Shown here: positions 26,388-36,026 of the stretch, piece by piece
Numbering within the stretch: position 1 is the first letter of the stretch
How the letters are laid out: each line of letters begins with the position of its first letter
DNA from: an uncultured Flavobacteriales bacterium
GTDB taxonomy: Bacteria > Bacteroidota > Bacteroidia > Flavobacteriales > CAJXXR01
Direction: 5' to 3'
DNA length: 64,000 bases
Assembly: GCA_913063375.1 (NCBI GenBank)
Contig: CAJXXR010000001.1
Location: 62,001-126,000 of the forward strand
Notes under the pieces: generated by a model
What the model was told of the DNA's origin: nothing
Database searches by the model: none
What the model saw: the letters and a program-made list of their open reading frames with translations, nothing else
Position numbers and translations under genes: made by a program

Positions 26388-26915
26388 TTAGCTAGATGGA
26401 ATCTCGGCATCTTGATCCCAGCAATTTTGTATTTTTAGGCATTGTTCAATGATTTCACGTACACATCCTTCTCCACCCTTAATTGGAGAAATGTATTTGC
26501 TTATTGATTTAATTTCATGGGTCGCATCTTCAGGGCAAACTGGAAGTGCAACGGATTGCATAATTTCCCAATCAGGAAGATCATCTCCCATATAGAGCAT
26601 TTCTTCTTTTTTCAGATCGTACGAAAAAATTAGATCTTCCAAAGCCTCCATTTTATTGTCACACCCCAAGTAGATATCATACACCCCTAGATATTTCATC
26701 CTTGTGCGAACCGCCTCTGAGTTACCCCCAGAAATAATCGCTACTTTATAACCTTTTTTTAAGGCTAGCCTAATGGCATACCCGTCGCGTGTGTTCATTT
26801 GACGCACTTGCTCACCACTAGGCAACAACAATACTTTCCCATCGGTAAGAACACCATCAACATCAAAAATAAATGTTTTAACTTTCGCTAATAAAGATTT
26901 ATAATTCTCATCCAT
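26388..26915 (-). CDS. kdsC: HAD hydrolase, 3-deoxy-manno-octulosonate-8-phosphate phosphatase (KdsC-like)
   Basis: The 175-residue protein lacks a cap domain, as KdsC does. HAD motif I reads FDVDGVLTDGKV (two catalytic Asp), motif II is IISGGNSEAVRTR, and the acidic motif is MGDDLPDWEIM. The family dephosphorylates KDO-8-phosphate for lipid A core synthesis; close relatives act on other sugar phosphates. It is last in the ccmE-ccmF-DUF2520 run, with its start overlapping the previous stop by 8 bases. No other KDO gene is nearby, so the substrate is inferred from family only. Confidence 0.85.
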   Translation of the reverse strand: MDENYKSLLAKVKTFIFDVDGVLTDGKVLLLPSGEQVRQMNTRDGYAIRLALKKGYKVAIISGGNSEAVRTRMKYLGVYDIYLGCDNKMEALEDLIFSYDLKKEEMLYMGDDLPDWEIMQSVALPVCPEDATHEIKSISKYISPIKGGEGCVREIIEQCLKIQNCWDQDAEIPSS

Positions 26916-27684
26916 TTTTTTCTTGTATTTCTTTTGTCAATAGTTCGTAAATAGTAGCAAAACTACTAGGGTATTCTTTCAATATATCCTGGTGAATTGC
27001 AATGGCTTTTGAATCCTTTCTTATAGCCGGCCCAGTTTGAGATTCCTTTGCAGGAAATAGTTGGATTTTATTGGCTGTTTCACTAATTAGGTTGTGAAGA
27101 ATACTTGGATCAATAGCTTTCTTAGTCAAGATATCTTCAGAAATATGGTACATCAAATTACTGAAATTGCATGCAAATACAGCCGCCAGATGTATATATT
27201 TTCTTTGCTCTGAGTCAATGAAAAATATTTTTTCTGTCAACGCCTTTGCTAATTCTTCTAATTGATGGTCTATTTCCGAACTGCTTGACTCTATGCAAAA
27301 GGGAACTTCAGAAAAGTCTACCTTTTTGTCTTTAGTAAACGTTTGCAAAGGGTAAAACACAGCTTTTTTATAATGCTCAATTTCATCCAGACTAATAGAT
27401 CCAGAACAGTGAATAATTGTCGCTTTATGTCCAGCCAATTGTTCAGAAACGTTTTTGATCTCTGAATCAGGAGTTGCTAGAAATATCAAATCGGCAGCTT
27501 CATTTATACCCTCTATAGAACATATAACCTCACATTCTAATTTAGCTGCTAACCCAGCTGAAGTACTATGCCTTGGACTAATTACCTGTATAAAATCTAT
27601 GAGGTTTGTCTGTTGAAGTGCTGGAAAGAGTTGATACGCCAACTTCCCTGCTCCAACAATCACTACCTTCAGTTTTTTCATCAT
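26908..27684 (-). CDS. DUF2520 Rossmann-fold protein
   Basis: The 258-residue protein has an N-terminal NAD(P)-binding motif (VVIVGAGKLAYQLFPAL), a central FLATPDSEIKN segment and IIHCSGSISLD. A C-terminal helical DUF2520 region (about 125-250; LAAVFACNFSNLMYHIS) follows. It resembles ketopantoate or F420-dependent NADP reductases in fold. No reaction is established for the family. Two adjacent ATGs (27684 and 27681) could start it; both overlap the ccmF stop, so it is translationally coupled to ccmF. Confidence 0.88.
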   Translation of the reverse strand: MMKKLKVVIVGAGKLAYQLFPALQQTNLIDFIQVISPRHSTSAGLAAKLECEVICSIEGINEAADLIFLATPDSEIKNVSEQLAGHKATIIHCSGSISLDEIEHYKKAVFYPLQTFTKDKKVDFSEVPFCIESSSSEIDHQLEELAKALTEKIFFIDSEQRKYIHLAAVFACNFSNLMYHISEDILTKKAIDPSILHNLISETANKIQLFPAKESQTGPAIRKDSKAIAIHQDILKEYPSSFATIYELLTKEIQEKNG

Positions 27685-30098
27685 TTTGAAGACTTAATTA
27701 AACGCTGTACTAGTGCTATTAAAGTTCCAATGAACATCAAGGTAATACCTATCCATAATATATTGATATATGGGAAAATTATGGCTTGCATTATGATATA
27801 ATCTTTTACTCTACTTTTATGTTCGGCAAATTTTATTTCAACCTTTTGTTCATCAACCTTAATATTTGTAAAAGTAAGTCTTAATCCCAATTCATCAATA
27901 AATCCATGGATGGGCTGTACTTGGTTTTCAATAATTGTGTAGAACGATTTCCCTTGATATTTTTTACCGGACATATCTGTCACTGTAAAGTGCGCAGAAA
28001 GTGCCAGGTTTGCGGCAGACAATTGAATTTCCTCAAGATTAGTAAGCACAACTAAACTATCCAACTTCACAAAATAATTGCTATAAATAACGGAATCCCC
28101 AGGGCCAATATCTGTAGATGCTTCATTTAAATATTCATCATTTTCTGTGGCTTCTTTTGGGAAAAAGGCAACATAAGAGTAAATATCTTTATGGAAGTAA
28201 TGTTTCGTTGACGGCTCAGCCGCATTACCCATGATTTTGTTTTCACGAACATAGGGTTCCAATTCAAAGGATTTTTCTAATTCTCCTTGTTCATTTTTTT
28301 CGAAATAATCTACGTGAAAGAGGAATAAATCCTTCTCCCTTTTCATCCCTGTGAAAGAAACAAAATAGTCTCCCATAGCAATGGTATCACCTTCTTCAAG
28401 GTAAATATTTTCATTGCTTGGAACATTCTTAGCGATATAGGTTTTATTCTGGGAGATGATCTCTTTTTTCGCGTTTGAAATAAGTGCTCCCAATACAACT
28501 AGACCAAAACCTATATGGGCTACGGTTGTTCCAGATTTTTTAAGATTTGCCCCTAATGCCTTTCTCCAATATGTAAAATTACCTACTATGGTAAACAGAG
28601 AAGAGAATAACAAAAGGATAAACATTGGGTTCTCTAAATCGGTAATTAGAGCGGCTATAATTGTAAGTACAATGGATATTATTATTGGATAGGTAATTGA
28701 CTGCAAGAATTTTTTACCATTCGTTTTTTTATTAGAGAGAAATTGCACCCCACCTAAGATCAATGTAAGCACAATGGTAAATGGTACCTGCCAAGAGTTA
28801 TAAACTGCTAACCTATTTAATGCCGGTGCCTTATCCACATCGTATAATGTGAAAAATGCTCCATTTGGACCAAATAGTTTATTGAATATTGGAAGTGATG
28901 TTTCAAAAGTGATTTGAAGTGAAGAGAGAATCAGTACCAAGCTACCTATGAATATCCAGAACTCTCTAGATAAGGTGTCATCTTCTTCATATTTCACCCC
29001 AAATTTTCCCTTTTTAAGAAGTAATAGCAAAAATGGAATAAGTGTAAATACTAATAAGAAAACCAATAGTTGTGTCTCCATTCCTCCTGCAAATGCATGA
29101 ACAGAGGTATCTCCTAGAACTCCACTTCTAGTTAAATAGGTAGAGTAAAGTGTAAAAATGAATCCACCTAAGGTAAGAATGTAGGTACTTATTAAGTTGT
29201 TGTATTTCTTCTTTTGAACCAGCATCAAGTGAGCAGCTCCGAGTAGAATCAACCAAGGCACCAAAGAAGAGTTTTCAACAGGATCCCATGCCCAGAAACC
29301 ACCAAATGTAAGTGATTCATATGCCCAAGCTCCACCTAGTAAAATCCCTAGTCCAAGGATCATTACCCCAGCAAAAGCCCATGGAATAGCAGGTTTAATC
29401 CAAGATTTATATTTCCCAATGATTAAACCACCTACAGCGTAAGCAAATGGAATTAGGGTTAAGGCAAAACCTAAGAATAGAATAGGAGGGTGAATCACCA
29501 TCCAATAATTCTGTAATAAAGGATTTAGCCCTCTACCGTCTGCAAATTGAGGATTATTTAGATAATCTGGCATTTGCATAAATGGCATGCCGATATAGTC
29601 CGGTAATTCTCTAACTAAAATGAATGGGGTAGTACCAATTTGAAAATCTCCAATATAGGTTCCCAGAATCATAGTTACTAAAAAGACTTGTACAAATGCC
29701 ACAACCATTAAAACAGGTGCTTCCCATTTGGATTTTTTCAGCAATAGAATCATCCCAAGAACGATATGCCAAAATATCCAAAGTAAAAAACTACCTTCTT
29801 GACCTTCCCAAAAACAGGAGATTACAAATTCAAGTGGCAATGCTTTTGAAGAGTGTTTCCAGACATATTGATATTCAAAATACTGATTGAATATCATAAA
29901 AGCCATTGCTGAAACAATCACAATTATTGAAAGTGCATGAATCCCAAATGAGGCTCTTGCAATTTTTATCCAAGATTTATCTTCCGACTTTATAGACTTA
30001 TAATAAGCGAAAGAACTTAAGAGGGCAGTAACAAAGGCTAAATAAATAGAAAATTGTCCTATTTGACCAGGTAGTAGGTGTTCACCAATAAAATTCAT
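27681..30098 (-). CDS. ccmF: cytochrome c-type biogenesis protein CcmF
   Basis: The 805-residue protein has many membrane helices and is the heme lyase core of System I cytochrome c maturation, moving heme from CcmE to apocytochrome. The tryptophan-rich WWD-type segment is present (GGFWAWDPVENSSLVPWL), as are the loops with conserved histidines (WEGQEGSFLLWIFWH and YWMVIHPPILFLGFA). The soluble C-terminal part before the last helix is the usual periplasmic domain. It lies 9 bases after ccmE. The partner genes ccmA, ccmB and ccmC are not in this window. The cytochrome c made for norC is a plausible client. Confidence 0.95.
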   Translation of the reverse strand: MNFIGEHLLPGQIGQFSIYLAFVTALLSSFAYYKSIKSEDKSWIKIARASFGIHALSIIVIVSAMAFMIFNQYFEYQYVWKHSSKALPLEFVISCFWEGQEGSFLLWIFWHIVLGMILLLKKSKWEAPVLMVVAFVQVFLVTMILGTYIGDFQIGTTPFILVRELPDYIGMPFMQMPDYLNNPQFADGRGLNPLLQNYWMVIHPPILFLGFALTLIPFAYAVGGLIIGKYKSWIKPAIPWAFAGVMILGLGILLGGAWAYESLTFGGFWAWDPVENSSLVPWLILLGAAHLMLVQKKKYNNLISTYILTLGGFIFTLYSTYLTRSGVLGDTSVHAFAGGMETQLLVFLLVFTLIPFLLLLLKKGKFGVKYEEDDTLSREFWIFIGSLVLILSSLQITFETSLPIFNKLFGPNGAFFTLYDVDKAPALNRLAVYNSWQVPFTIVLTLILGGVQFLSNKKTNGKKFLQSITYPIIISIVLTIIAALITDLENPMFILLLFSSLFTIVGNFTYWRKALGANLKKSGTTVAHIGFGLVVLGALISNAKKEIISQNKTYIAKNVPSNENIYLEEGDTIAMGDYFVSFTGMKREKDLFLFHVDYFEKNEQGELEKSFELEPYVRENKIMGNAAEPSTKHYFHKDIYSYVAFFPKEATENDEYLNEASTDIGPGDSVIYSNYFVKLDSLVVLTNLEEIQLSAANLALSAHFTVTDMSGKKYQGKSFYTIIENQVQPIHGFIDELGLRLTFTNIKVDEQKVEIKFAEHKSRVKDYIIMQAIIFPYINILWIGITLMFIGTLIALVQRLIKSSK

Positions 30099-30107
30099 AG
30101 ATCTATT

Positions 30108-30494
30108 TTATTTTGCTGCTTCAATTTTTTGTTGATCTTCATATTTTGAAGGACACTTTAACAATAACGTTTTTGCTACAAAATTACTATCTGTTGCAAA
30201 TCCAGTCATTGTAATTTTTTCAGACTTCTCGAAGTCCTGAGGTTTTGATTGGTGAATTTGAACTAGACGTTCATTCTTCTCTTCATCCGTAGCATAAAAG
30301 GATAATAGGTCCTTTTGAGGATTATAATCGATAGCTTTGTCTTTTACCAAATAACCAATTACAGTGAATTGTTTCCCCATATTTTGTTCGGCTTTGGTAA
30401 AACTGACATAGGTACTTGTATTCGTTAAATTACTAACGAGTGCACCTATTACCAGAACACTGAAAATGATTAAAGCGATGTGCGACTTTTTCAT
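30108..30494 (-). CDS. ccmE: cytochrome c maturation heme chaperone CcmE, Cys variant
   Basis: The 128-residue protein has an N-terminal membrane anchor and the small OB-fold domain of CcmE (EQNMGKQFTVIGYLVKDKAIDYNP to KITMTGFATDSNFVAKTLLLK). In E. coli the heme is bound by His in the motif HxxxY; here the motif is CPSKY, with C114 in the His position and Y118 kept. CxxxY CcmE proteins have been reported in archaea and Desulfovibrio. The length is slightly short of the family average. It is first in the ccmE-ccmF operon; a TAAATTTG -7 box reads on the minus strand at 30514-30521. Confidence 0.93.
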   Translation of the reverse strand: MKKSHIALIIFSVLVIGALVSNLTNTSTYVSFTKAEQNMGKQFTVIGYLVKDKAIDYNPQKDLLSFYATDEEKNERLVQIHQSKPQDFEKSEKITMTGFATDSNFVAKTLLLKCPSKYEDQQKIEAAK

Positions 30495-30653
30495 AGATCT
30501 GAAGTATTTTTTGCAAATTTATTCTATAATTTCTAAATGACTCTGATATCTGTCATTCTTTTTGCTAATAATGGCTTCAATAGGCATTATTTCTTGTTAA
30601 AAATTGTTTAGATTGCTCAAAAATCAAATAGCCTTCATTTAAAGAGTAAGCAT

Positions 30654-32315
30654 ATGTACTATAAAGTATCCTACGAAAACCCACATAGACATTTCATAAA
30701 AGTAACTCAAAAGATTAGCATAACAAATGATAATCCTATTGTACTTCAACTGCCAAGTTGGAGACCTGGTAGATATGAATTGGGGAATTTCGCTAAAAAC
30801 ATAAGGGACTTTAGGGTTTCAAATGAAGAAAATAGACCTGTAAATTTTATTAAAATCTCAAAGGACTCCTGGAGAATTGAAAGTAAAAATTCTAAAGAAA
30901 TAGAAGTTGAATATTTGTATTATGCCAATGAGTTAAATGCAGGTTCAACCTATTTGGATGAACACCAATTATATGTAAATCCTATCAATTGTTGTTGCTA
31001 TGTTGTAGGACGAGAAATGGAACCAGGAACTTTGGAGATTAAGGTGCCTGAAAACTACCAAATTGCGGTTGCTTTACCTGCTATATCCAAAAATAGCTTT
31101 TCTATATCAAACTTTGATGAGCTAGTAGAATCACCATTTATTGCTTCGCCCACACTTACTAAGTGGACCTATCAGGTTGAAGATTATAATTTTTATATCT
31201 GGTTTCAGGGATTGGTAACTGGAAATGAAGAAAAGGTAGTTAAAGACTTTGAGAAATTCACTCGTCATCAAATTCAGGCATTTAAATCACTACCTACAAA
31301 AGAATATCATTTTCTCTATCAACTAAGTCCTTTCAAATCGTACCATGGGGTTGAGCATACGGCATCAACAGTTATTACACTAGGACCAGATAAAGAAGTC
31401 TTTCAAGATAAACTTTATGAGGAATTCATAGGCGTATCATCCCATGAACTTTACCATGCTTGGAATATAAAGGCATTAAGACCGGCCAGTATGAAGCCCT
31501 ATGCTTATGCTAAAGAAAATTATTCAAAACTTGGCTATATTTATGAGGGTTTAACAACCTATATGGGTGATTTATGCCTTTGGGAGTCTGGAGTTTATAC
31601 CAACCGTCATTTTCAACATTCCTTTGAGGTATGGCTAGAGAAACACTTTTACAACAGTGGCAGAAAACATTATTCTATTGCAGCATCCAGCTATGATACA
31701 TGGCTAGATGGTTATGTACTTGGCATTCCTGGAAGGAAAGTGTCTATTTATCAGGATGGAGCATTGTGTATGTTCATGATCGATTGTATTATTCGAGAGC
31801 GTTCAGATAATACAAATAGCCTGCAAGATATAATGACAGAAATGTATAGTTCAAAAGATATTCGTGAAAATGGTTATTCAGAGGCTTATATCATGGATAT
31901 ATTCGTAAAATATGGAGGAATTGAAGTAAAAGAAATATTCGACAAGCATATCTATGGAACTGAGGACTATTTGCATAACCTTAAAAAAGCCTTTAAGCGC
32001 CAAGGATGGCAATTGGACATTCTAGACAATACAAATAGCTTAGAGGCTCAATTGGGTGTTCAGATCATATCAAAAGAGGGAAGTGCCTATATTTACAGAG
32101 TAGAAATTGACTCTATTGCCGATAAGAACGGAATAGCAGTAGGAGATTTCATTGAAGAACTTAATGGTGATAAAATAGATTTTAATAAACCAGATATGCT
32201 TGAAGGGATTCAGCAATTTGATCTTAAAATAAAGCGAAAATTTGACAGATTGGAACTGAAATTAACAAATCAAGAAAAGCTATACTTTCCGAAATTTAAG
32301 GTAACCATTCCTTAA
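30654..32315 (+). CDS. M61 family glycyl-type aminopeptidase with PDZ domain
   Basis: The 553-residue protein carries the zinc motif SSHELYHAWN (H264, E265, H268) and the distal zinc ligand in YIYEGLTTYMGDL (E298), preceded by the beta-rich N-terminal domain. A PDZ-like region occupies about residues 465-553 (SAYIYRVEIDSIADKNGIAVGD). M61 enzymes cleave N-terminal glycine or alanine dipeptides. No signal peptide is seen, so a cytoplasmic location is likely. It is monocistronic and ends at a shared hairpin with the convergent zinc-ribbon gene. Confidence 0.92.
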   Translation: MYYKVSYENPHRHFIKVTQKISITNDNPIVLQLPSWRPGRYELGNFAKNIRDFRVSNEENRPVNFIKISKDSWRIESKNSKEIEVEYLYYANELNAGSTYLDEHQLYVNPINCCCYVVGREMEPGTLEIKVPENYQIAVALPAISKNSFSISNFDELVESPFIASPTLTKWTYQVEDYNFYIWFQGLVTGNEEKVVKDFEKFTRHQIQAFKSLPTKEYHFLYQLSPFKSYHGVEHTASTVITLGPDKEVFQDKLYEEFIGVSSHELYHAWNIKALRPASMKPYAYAKENYSKLGYIYEGLTTYMGDLCLWESGVYTNRHFQHSFEVWLEKHFYNSGRKHYSIAASSYDTWLDGYVLGIPGRKVSIYQDGALCMFMIDCIIRERSDNTNSLQDIMTEMYSSKDIRENGYSEAYIMDIFVKYGGIEVKEIFDKHIYGTEDYLHNLKKAFKRQGWQLDILDNTNSLEAQLGVQIISKEGSAYIYRVEIDSIADKNGIAVGDFIEELNGDKIDFNKPDMLEGIQQFDLKIKRKFDRLELKLTNQEKLYFPKFKVTIP

Positions 32316-32331
32316 AATTACTAAAAACAGT

Positions 32332-32366
32332 AAATGATGGGCAAATCAAATTTGCTCATCATTTTT
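32332..32366. terminator. bidirectional hairpin overlapping the 3' end of the zinc-ribbon gene
   Basis: AAATGATGGGCAAAT (32332-32346) pairs with ATTTGCTCATCATTT (32350-32364), with a single G:T wobble and a CAA loop. T follows on the plus strand, and the A-rich left flank supplies T on the minus strand. Confidence 0.8.
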
Positions 32367-32639
32367 CCATCTTTCTAATTTGGGAATTCGTTTTGTGAAT
32401 AAGCCTGCCAAAAATCCAGGAAAGCCCATTTCTTTCATTTTAGATTTTACAAAACCTTGCATTTCACCTACGGTCATATTCTTTTGTTTAAATAGGCCAA
32501 ACTCGTAGCAGCAACTGCAAAATCTTTTACTTTTACTACCGTCCAAATTTGTCCCACCGAGATGAACATCTTTTTTTAGGGGCATTCCACAACTTTGACA
32601 ATTCTTATATCTTTTAAAAGAAATTATCTGTGTTGCCAT
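32346..32639 (-). CDS. small zinc-ribbon protein
   Basis: From the ATG at 32639 the protein has 97 residues (a start at 32672 would add 11 residues of no clear value). Four cysteines suited to zinc binding sit in CQSCGMPLKK and FCSCCYEFG. The rest is helical (MQGFVKSKMKEMGFPGFLAGLF). It belongs to the putative zinc-ribbon family of small proteins with the QSCGMP box. Function is not known. Confidence 0.82.
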   Translation of the reverse strand: MATQIISFKRYKNCQSCGMPLKKDVHLGGTNLDGSKSKRFCSCCYEFGLFKQKNMTVGEMQGFVKSKMKEMGFPGFLAGLFTKRIPKLERWKNDEQI

Positions 32640-32720
32640 AATTATCAAAGTTCCGAAAAAACTGCGAGACACAAAAGAAAAATAGATCTTAATTCATTAT
32701 TAATCAGTTATTTATGCTAA

Positions 32721-35153
32721 TTATCCAAGGTTTAGGTTTAAATAATTCTCCAATAGATTTAATAGACTCTCTTCTTCTATTGGTTTTGTAATAAAATCAG
32801 TAAATCCTATAGATTCCTTATTGTTAATAGTTTCAATTTGGACATGCGCAGTTTGGGCGATAATTGGAATTTCTGAATTTTCTTTTCGTATCAATTTTGT
32901 GGCATGGTAACCATCCATTTCTGGCATTTCAATATCCATCAAGATAAGATTAAAATCTTTCTCATTGGTAAATAATTCTACCGCCTCCAAACCATTCTTA
33001 GCACGACAAATATCCAGCTTTATATCTAATTTATTAAGTAACATATTCAGCAGCATAAAATTCATTTCAACATCCTCAGCGACTAGAATTTTATACACGG
33101 AATCATTTTTCCGTATTTTCTTTTTAACCTTTTTTACAACCGACTGAACCGGTGGTACATTCTGAAAAGGAATACTTACTGAAAATTTGGATCCTTTACC
33201 CTTAATGGATTCAACCATTACAGATCCTTTAAGGATTTCAACATTATCCTTTACTATGGATAACCCAAGTCCTAATCCATCATATTTTCGAGATAAAGCT
33301 TCTTCCTCCTGGGTAAATCTATTAAATACTTTACCCAGCATTTCTTTACTAATACCTACACCTGAATCCTTTACAAACAGCTTTACATGTTCTTGGTCTA
33401 ACCTATACCCAATTTCAATAGTACCGCTAGTTGAAAACTTAATTGCATTCTGAATTAAGTTGGATATGACTCTATATAACCTAGCCTTATCAGTTTTTAG
33501 GAATGCGTTTTCGTCCAATAATTCTTTGTAAACAATTATATCCAGCCCTTTACTGATGGCTTGTAGTGTAAAAACATTGAACAACTCATCAAATAGGTTA
33601 TTCAATGAAAAATCTTCAAGATGTAGCTCAACATGTTTAGAATCAAATCTAGATATTTCTAGTATTTCATCTAAAGTTTTATGCAGTTGTTCACCACTGC
33701 TTAGTACTATGTTTTGGAACTTTTTAATATCCTTATCTGCTAAATTCCCAGATTGAAGCATCCGTGAAAAGCCAATAATTCCATTTAATGGTGTTCTTAT
33801 TTCATGGGATAAATTAGCTAAGAACTTACTTTTCAGATTATTATTCGTTATAGCTTCGTCTTTAGCCTTTTTAAGTGCTTCATTTTGTTTTTTATAATCT
33901 TCCGTTAGTAGTGCGTATTCTTGATTGTTCCTTAATAGCTGAAGTTCCATTTTTTTACGCTTGGTAATATCCTGGATTATTCCAATCAATTTAACAGGAA
34001 TGCCTTCTTTGTATTCAGCCATTCCAACTGTACGTACCCATTTCTTATTTCCAACTTTAGTTTGGAATTTAAGTTCAAGATCATAGGGGGTATTCTTTTC
34101 TATCGCATCGTTTATAGCTTGAATTAATATAGGGCGATGTTCTGGGTCATAATAAGTAATCCCTTCTTCTGCAGACGGCACTGCGTTTCCTGGAATATCA
34201 TAAATATTGAACACTTCCTCCGTAAAAAAAGACTCCATTGTTTTCAGATCCAGCTCCCAACCTCCAATGTGGGTAATTTTTTGGGTATTCTTTACTAAGT
34301 CATCATATCGCTTCGTTTTAATCGATTCTTCCCTCTTTAAAGTGATGTCTTTACCATAAACAATCCAGTTCAACGTGTTAAATCCATTTACCTTAGGTAC
34401 AATTTTAATTTTGTAAACCTTTATGGAATTGGTTTTTGTTTTAAATTCAAATTCTGCTATATACTTACCACTCTTATCCAGTTTTTTGTAGATTTTATCC
34501 ATCTGTTTTTCAGAAAGTGGCTTTGCGAAAAGAGAAAATATATTTTTTTCTAAATAGGAATTATCTTCTATATTGAATAGGCGATCAAAGGAACTAAAAG
34601 TAGTCGAAATTATACCTTCATCAGATGTAACACAAAGAATCTGACTACTAGTGTTGATGGTACTAAGGAAAAAATCAGTTTCTCTTTTTGCATGAATCTC
34701 TTCCGTAATATCGCGAATTACACTTTTTAAATAAAAGGCATTTGTTACATCGCAGTATTCAACTCTAGCGGCATCATTGATGATTTTTATTTCACCATTG
34801 CTCAATTTTAAAGAATATTGAATTTCATGGCTGGTTGCATTTTTAATGGCATTTGAATAGACAGAATGCACCAGATCACGATCCATATCCATTACCTTAG
34901 GTAAAAGGGCACCAACATCAAACATTTGTGGAAGTTCGGAGAATTCAAAAATTGTTCTGCACCCCTCACTCATCATCCATTCTTGGGTAGACAAATTAAT
35001 ATCCCAGTATCCAATATTTCCAACCTCACCTAACTCCTCAAACCTCGAAATTTTGTATTTCAAATATTCTATTTGGTGTAGTAGCTCTTCCTGCGTAAAT
35101 TTCTTATGGATACTCATATATTGTGAGGTAATTTCAATCTCATTAATTATCAC
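32721..35153 (-). CDS. hybrid sensor histidine kinase with multiple PAS domains and receiver
   Basis: The 810-residue cytosolic sensor holds three PAS-like modules (about 40-155, 165-275 and 290-400; each ends in an IxDIT-type strand). A coiled-coil linker, a HisKA domain (LANLSHEIRTPLNGIIGFS, phospho-acceptor H450), a HATPase with an intact N-box (VISNLIQNAIKFS) and a receiver with the acceptor Asp in LILMDIEMPEMDG follow. No membrane segment is visible, so it senses an internal signal. No response regulator gene is adjacent, so the output is via its own receiver and unknown partners. The start could also be 35117. Confidence 0.94.
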   Translation of the reverse strand: MIINEIEITSQYMSIHKKFTQEELLHQIEYLKYKISRFEELGEVGNIGYWDINLSTQEWMMSEGCRTIFEFSELPQMFDVGALLPKVMDMDRDLVHSVYSNAIKNATSHEIQYSLKLSNGEIKIINDAARVEYCDVTNAFYLKSVIRDITEEIHAKRETDFFLSTINTSSQILCVTSDEGIISTTFSSFDRLFNIEDNSYLEKNIFSLFAKPLSEKQMDKIYKKLDKSGKYIAEFEFKTKTNSIKVYKIKIVPKVNGFNTLNWIVYGKDITLKREESIKTKRYDDLVKNTQKITHIGGWELDLKTMESFFTEEVFNIYDIPGNAVPSAEEGITYYDPEHRPILIQAINDAIEKNTPYDLELKFQTKVGNKKWVRTVGMAEYKEGIPVKLIGIIQDITKRKKMELQLLRNNQEYALLTEDYKKQNEALKKAKDEAITNNNLKSKFLANLSHEIRTPLNGIIGFSRMLQSGNLADKDIKKFQNIVLSSGEQLHKTLDEILEISRFDSKHVELHLEDFSLNNLFDELFNVFTLQAISKGLDIIVYKELLDENAFLKTDKARLYRVISNLIQNAIKFSTSGTIEIGYRLDQEHVKLFVKDSGVGISKEMLGKVFNRFTQEEEALSRKYDGLGLGLSIVKDNVEILKGSVMVESIKGKGSKFSVSIPFQNVPPVQSVVKKVKKKIRKNDSVYKILVAEDVEMNFMLLNMLLNKLDIKLDICRAKNGLEAVELFTNEKDFNLILMDIEMPEMDGYHATKLIRKENSEIPIIAQTAHVQIETINNKESIGFTDFITKPIEEESLLNLLENYLNLNLG

Positions 35154-35507
35154 GCTCCTGTGATAATGGGGGGTTATAACATTGATTAATGCCAGGCATA
35201 ACGAATGCTTAAATTTAAAATAAAATTACTTTTAAAAATCATTTTTTTAAGATTTAATCAAAAGAGTCATTACACTTTAAAATATTAAATATTAAAGGTG
35301 ATTTTTACAATGTTTTCTGACAAATTAATTAAAAACGAGATCAATATTTCAAAATCAAAATGTATTTATATTTGTGATTTTCAGCGAATTGAATTAACTT
35401 TAATAGCATGTTTATCAGTTGTTTGAAATCAATGTATTAATCATTTTTCTATATTTTACTCAACTGATTCAATATTTGTTAAGATTAAGAAACATAAAAT
35501 TTATGCT
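35154..35507. other. intergenic region between divergent genes
   Basis: 354 bases, extremely AT-rich. A possible -7 box TATATTTG lies at 35367-35374 on the plus strand, far (134 bases) from the next start and without a matching TTG. Nothing else is seen. Confidence 0.35.
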
Positions 35508-36011
35508 ATGAAAACAAATAAAATTAAAATAGTACTTTTCTCCTTATGTATGCTCGTTTCTATAATAGGGTATAGTCAAATCACAAACAAAACAATTGGG
35601 GCTCAAGAATTCAGTGGAGAAATACTAATAGAAGCGGATAAAAACGCAACCTGGCAAGTGCTTACCAATGTAATGGAATTCTGTGATATTATGGGCTATA
35701 AATACCTTGACGGTGATAGGAGTTTTGACAGGGTAGGAGCAATGAGTCGGGTAGAAGACTGGGGGGAAACTGGTAATTTAATCCTCACAAAAATGATTAC
35801 TGCCAAAGAATTGAGAATTGGTTGGGAGCCAGAAAATGGAAGCTATTTCTGTAGTGAGCGCTGGATATTAACAACCGAAGGAAATAACACACGCGTAAGT
35901 TTTGTATTGAGGTACTCCGAATCAGGTAAACAGTCGGCTGAATCCATTCGAGAACAAATTGCTCATTACAATTTGGTTTTAGCAAAATTGAAAAGGAAAT
36001 TAGAATATTAG
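35508..36011 (+). CDS. secreted SRPBCC/START-like protein
   Basis: The 167-residue protein has a signal peptide (ends IIGYSQ). A START/polyketide-cyclase-like fold follows: the first strand FSGEILIEADKNATWQVLTNV, the long central strand region and a C-terminal amphipathic helix (REQIAHYNLVLAKLKRKL). Such folds bind hydrophobic small molecules. No catalytic residues are recognised and the ligand is unknown. It is convergent with the sensor kinase at 36027, with 15 bases between and no terminator. Confidence 0.78.
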   Translation: MKTNKIKIVLFSLCMLVSIIGYSQITNKTIGAQEFSGEILIEADKNATWQVLTNVMEFCDIMGYKYLDGDRSFDRVGAMSRVEDWGETGNLILTKMITAKELRIGWEPENGSYFCSERWILTTEGNNTRVSFVLRYSESGKQSAESIREQIAHYNLVLAKLKRKLEY

Positions 36012-36026
36012 CAAACAGCTATAATT

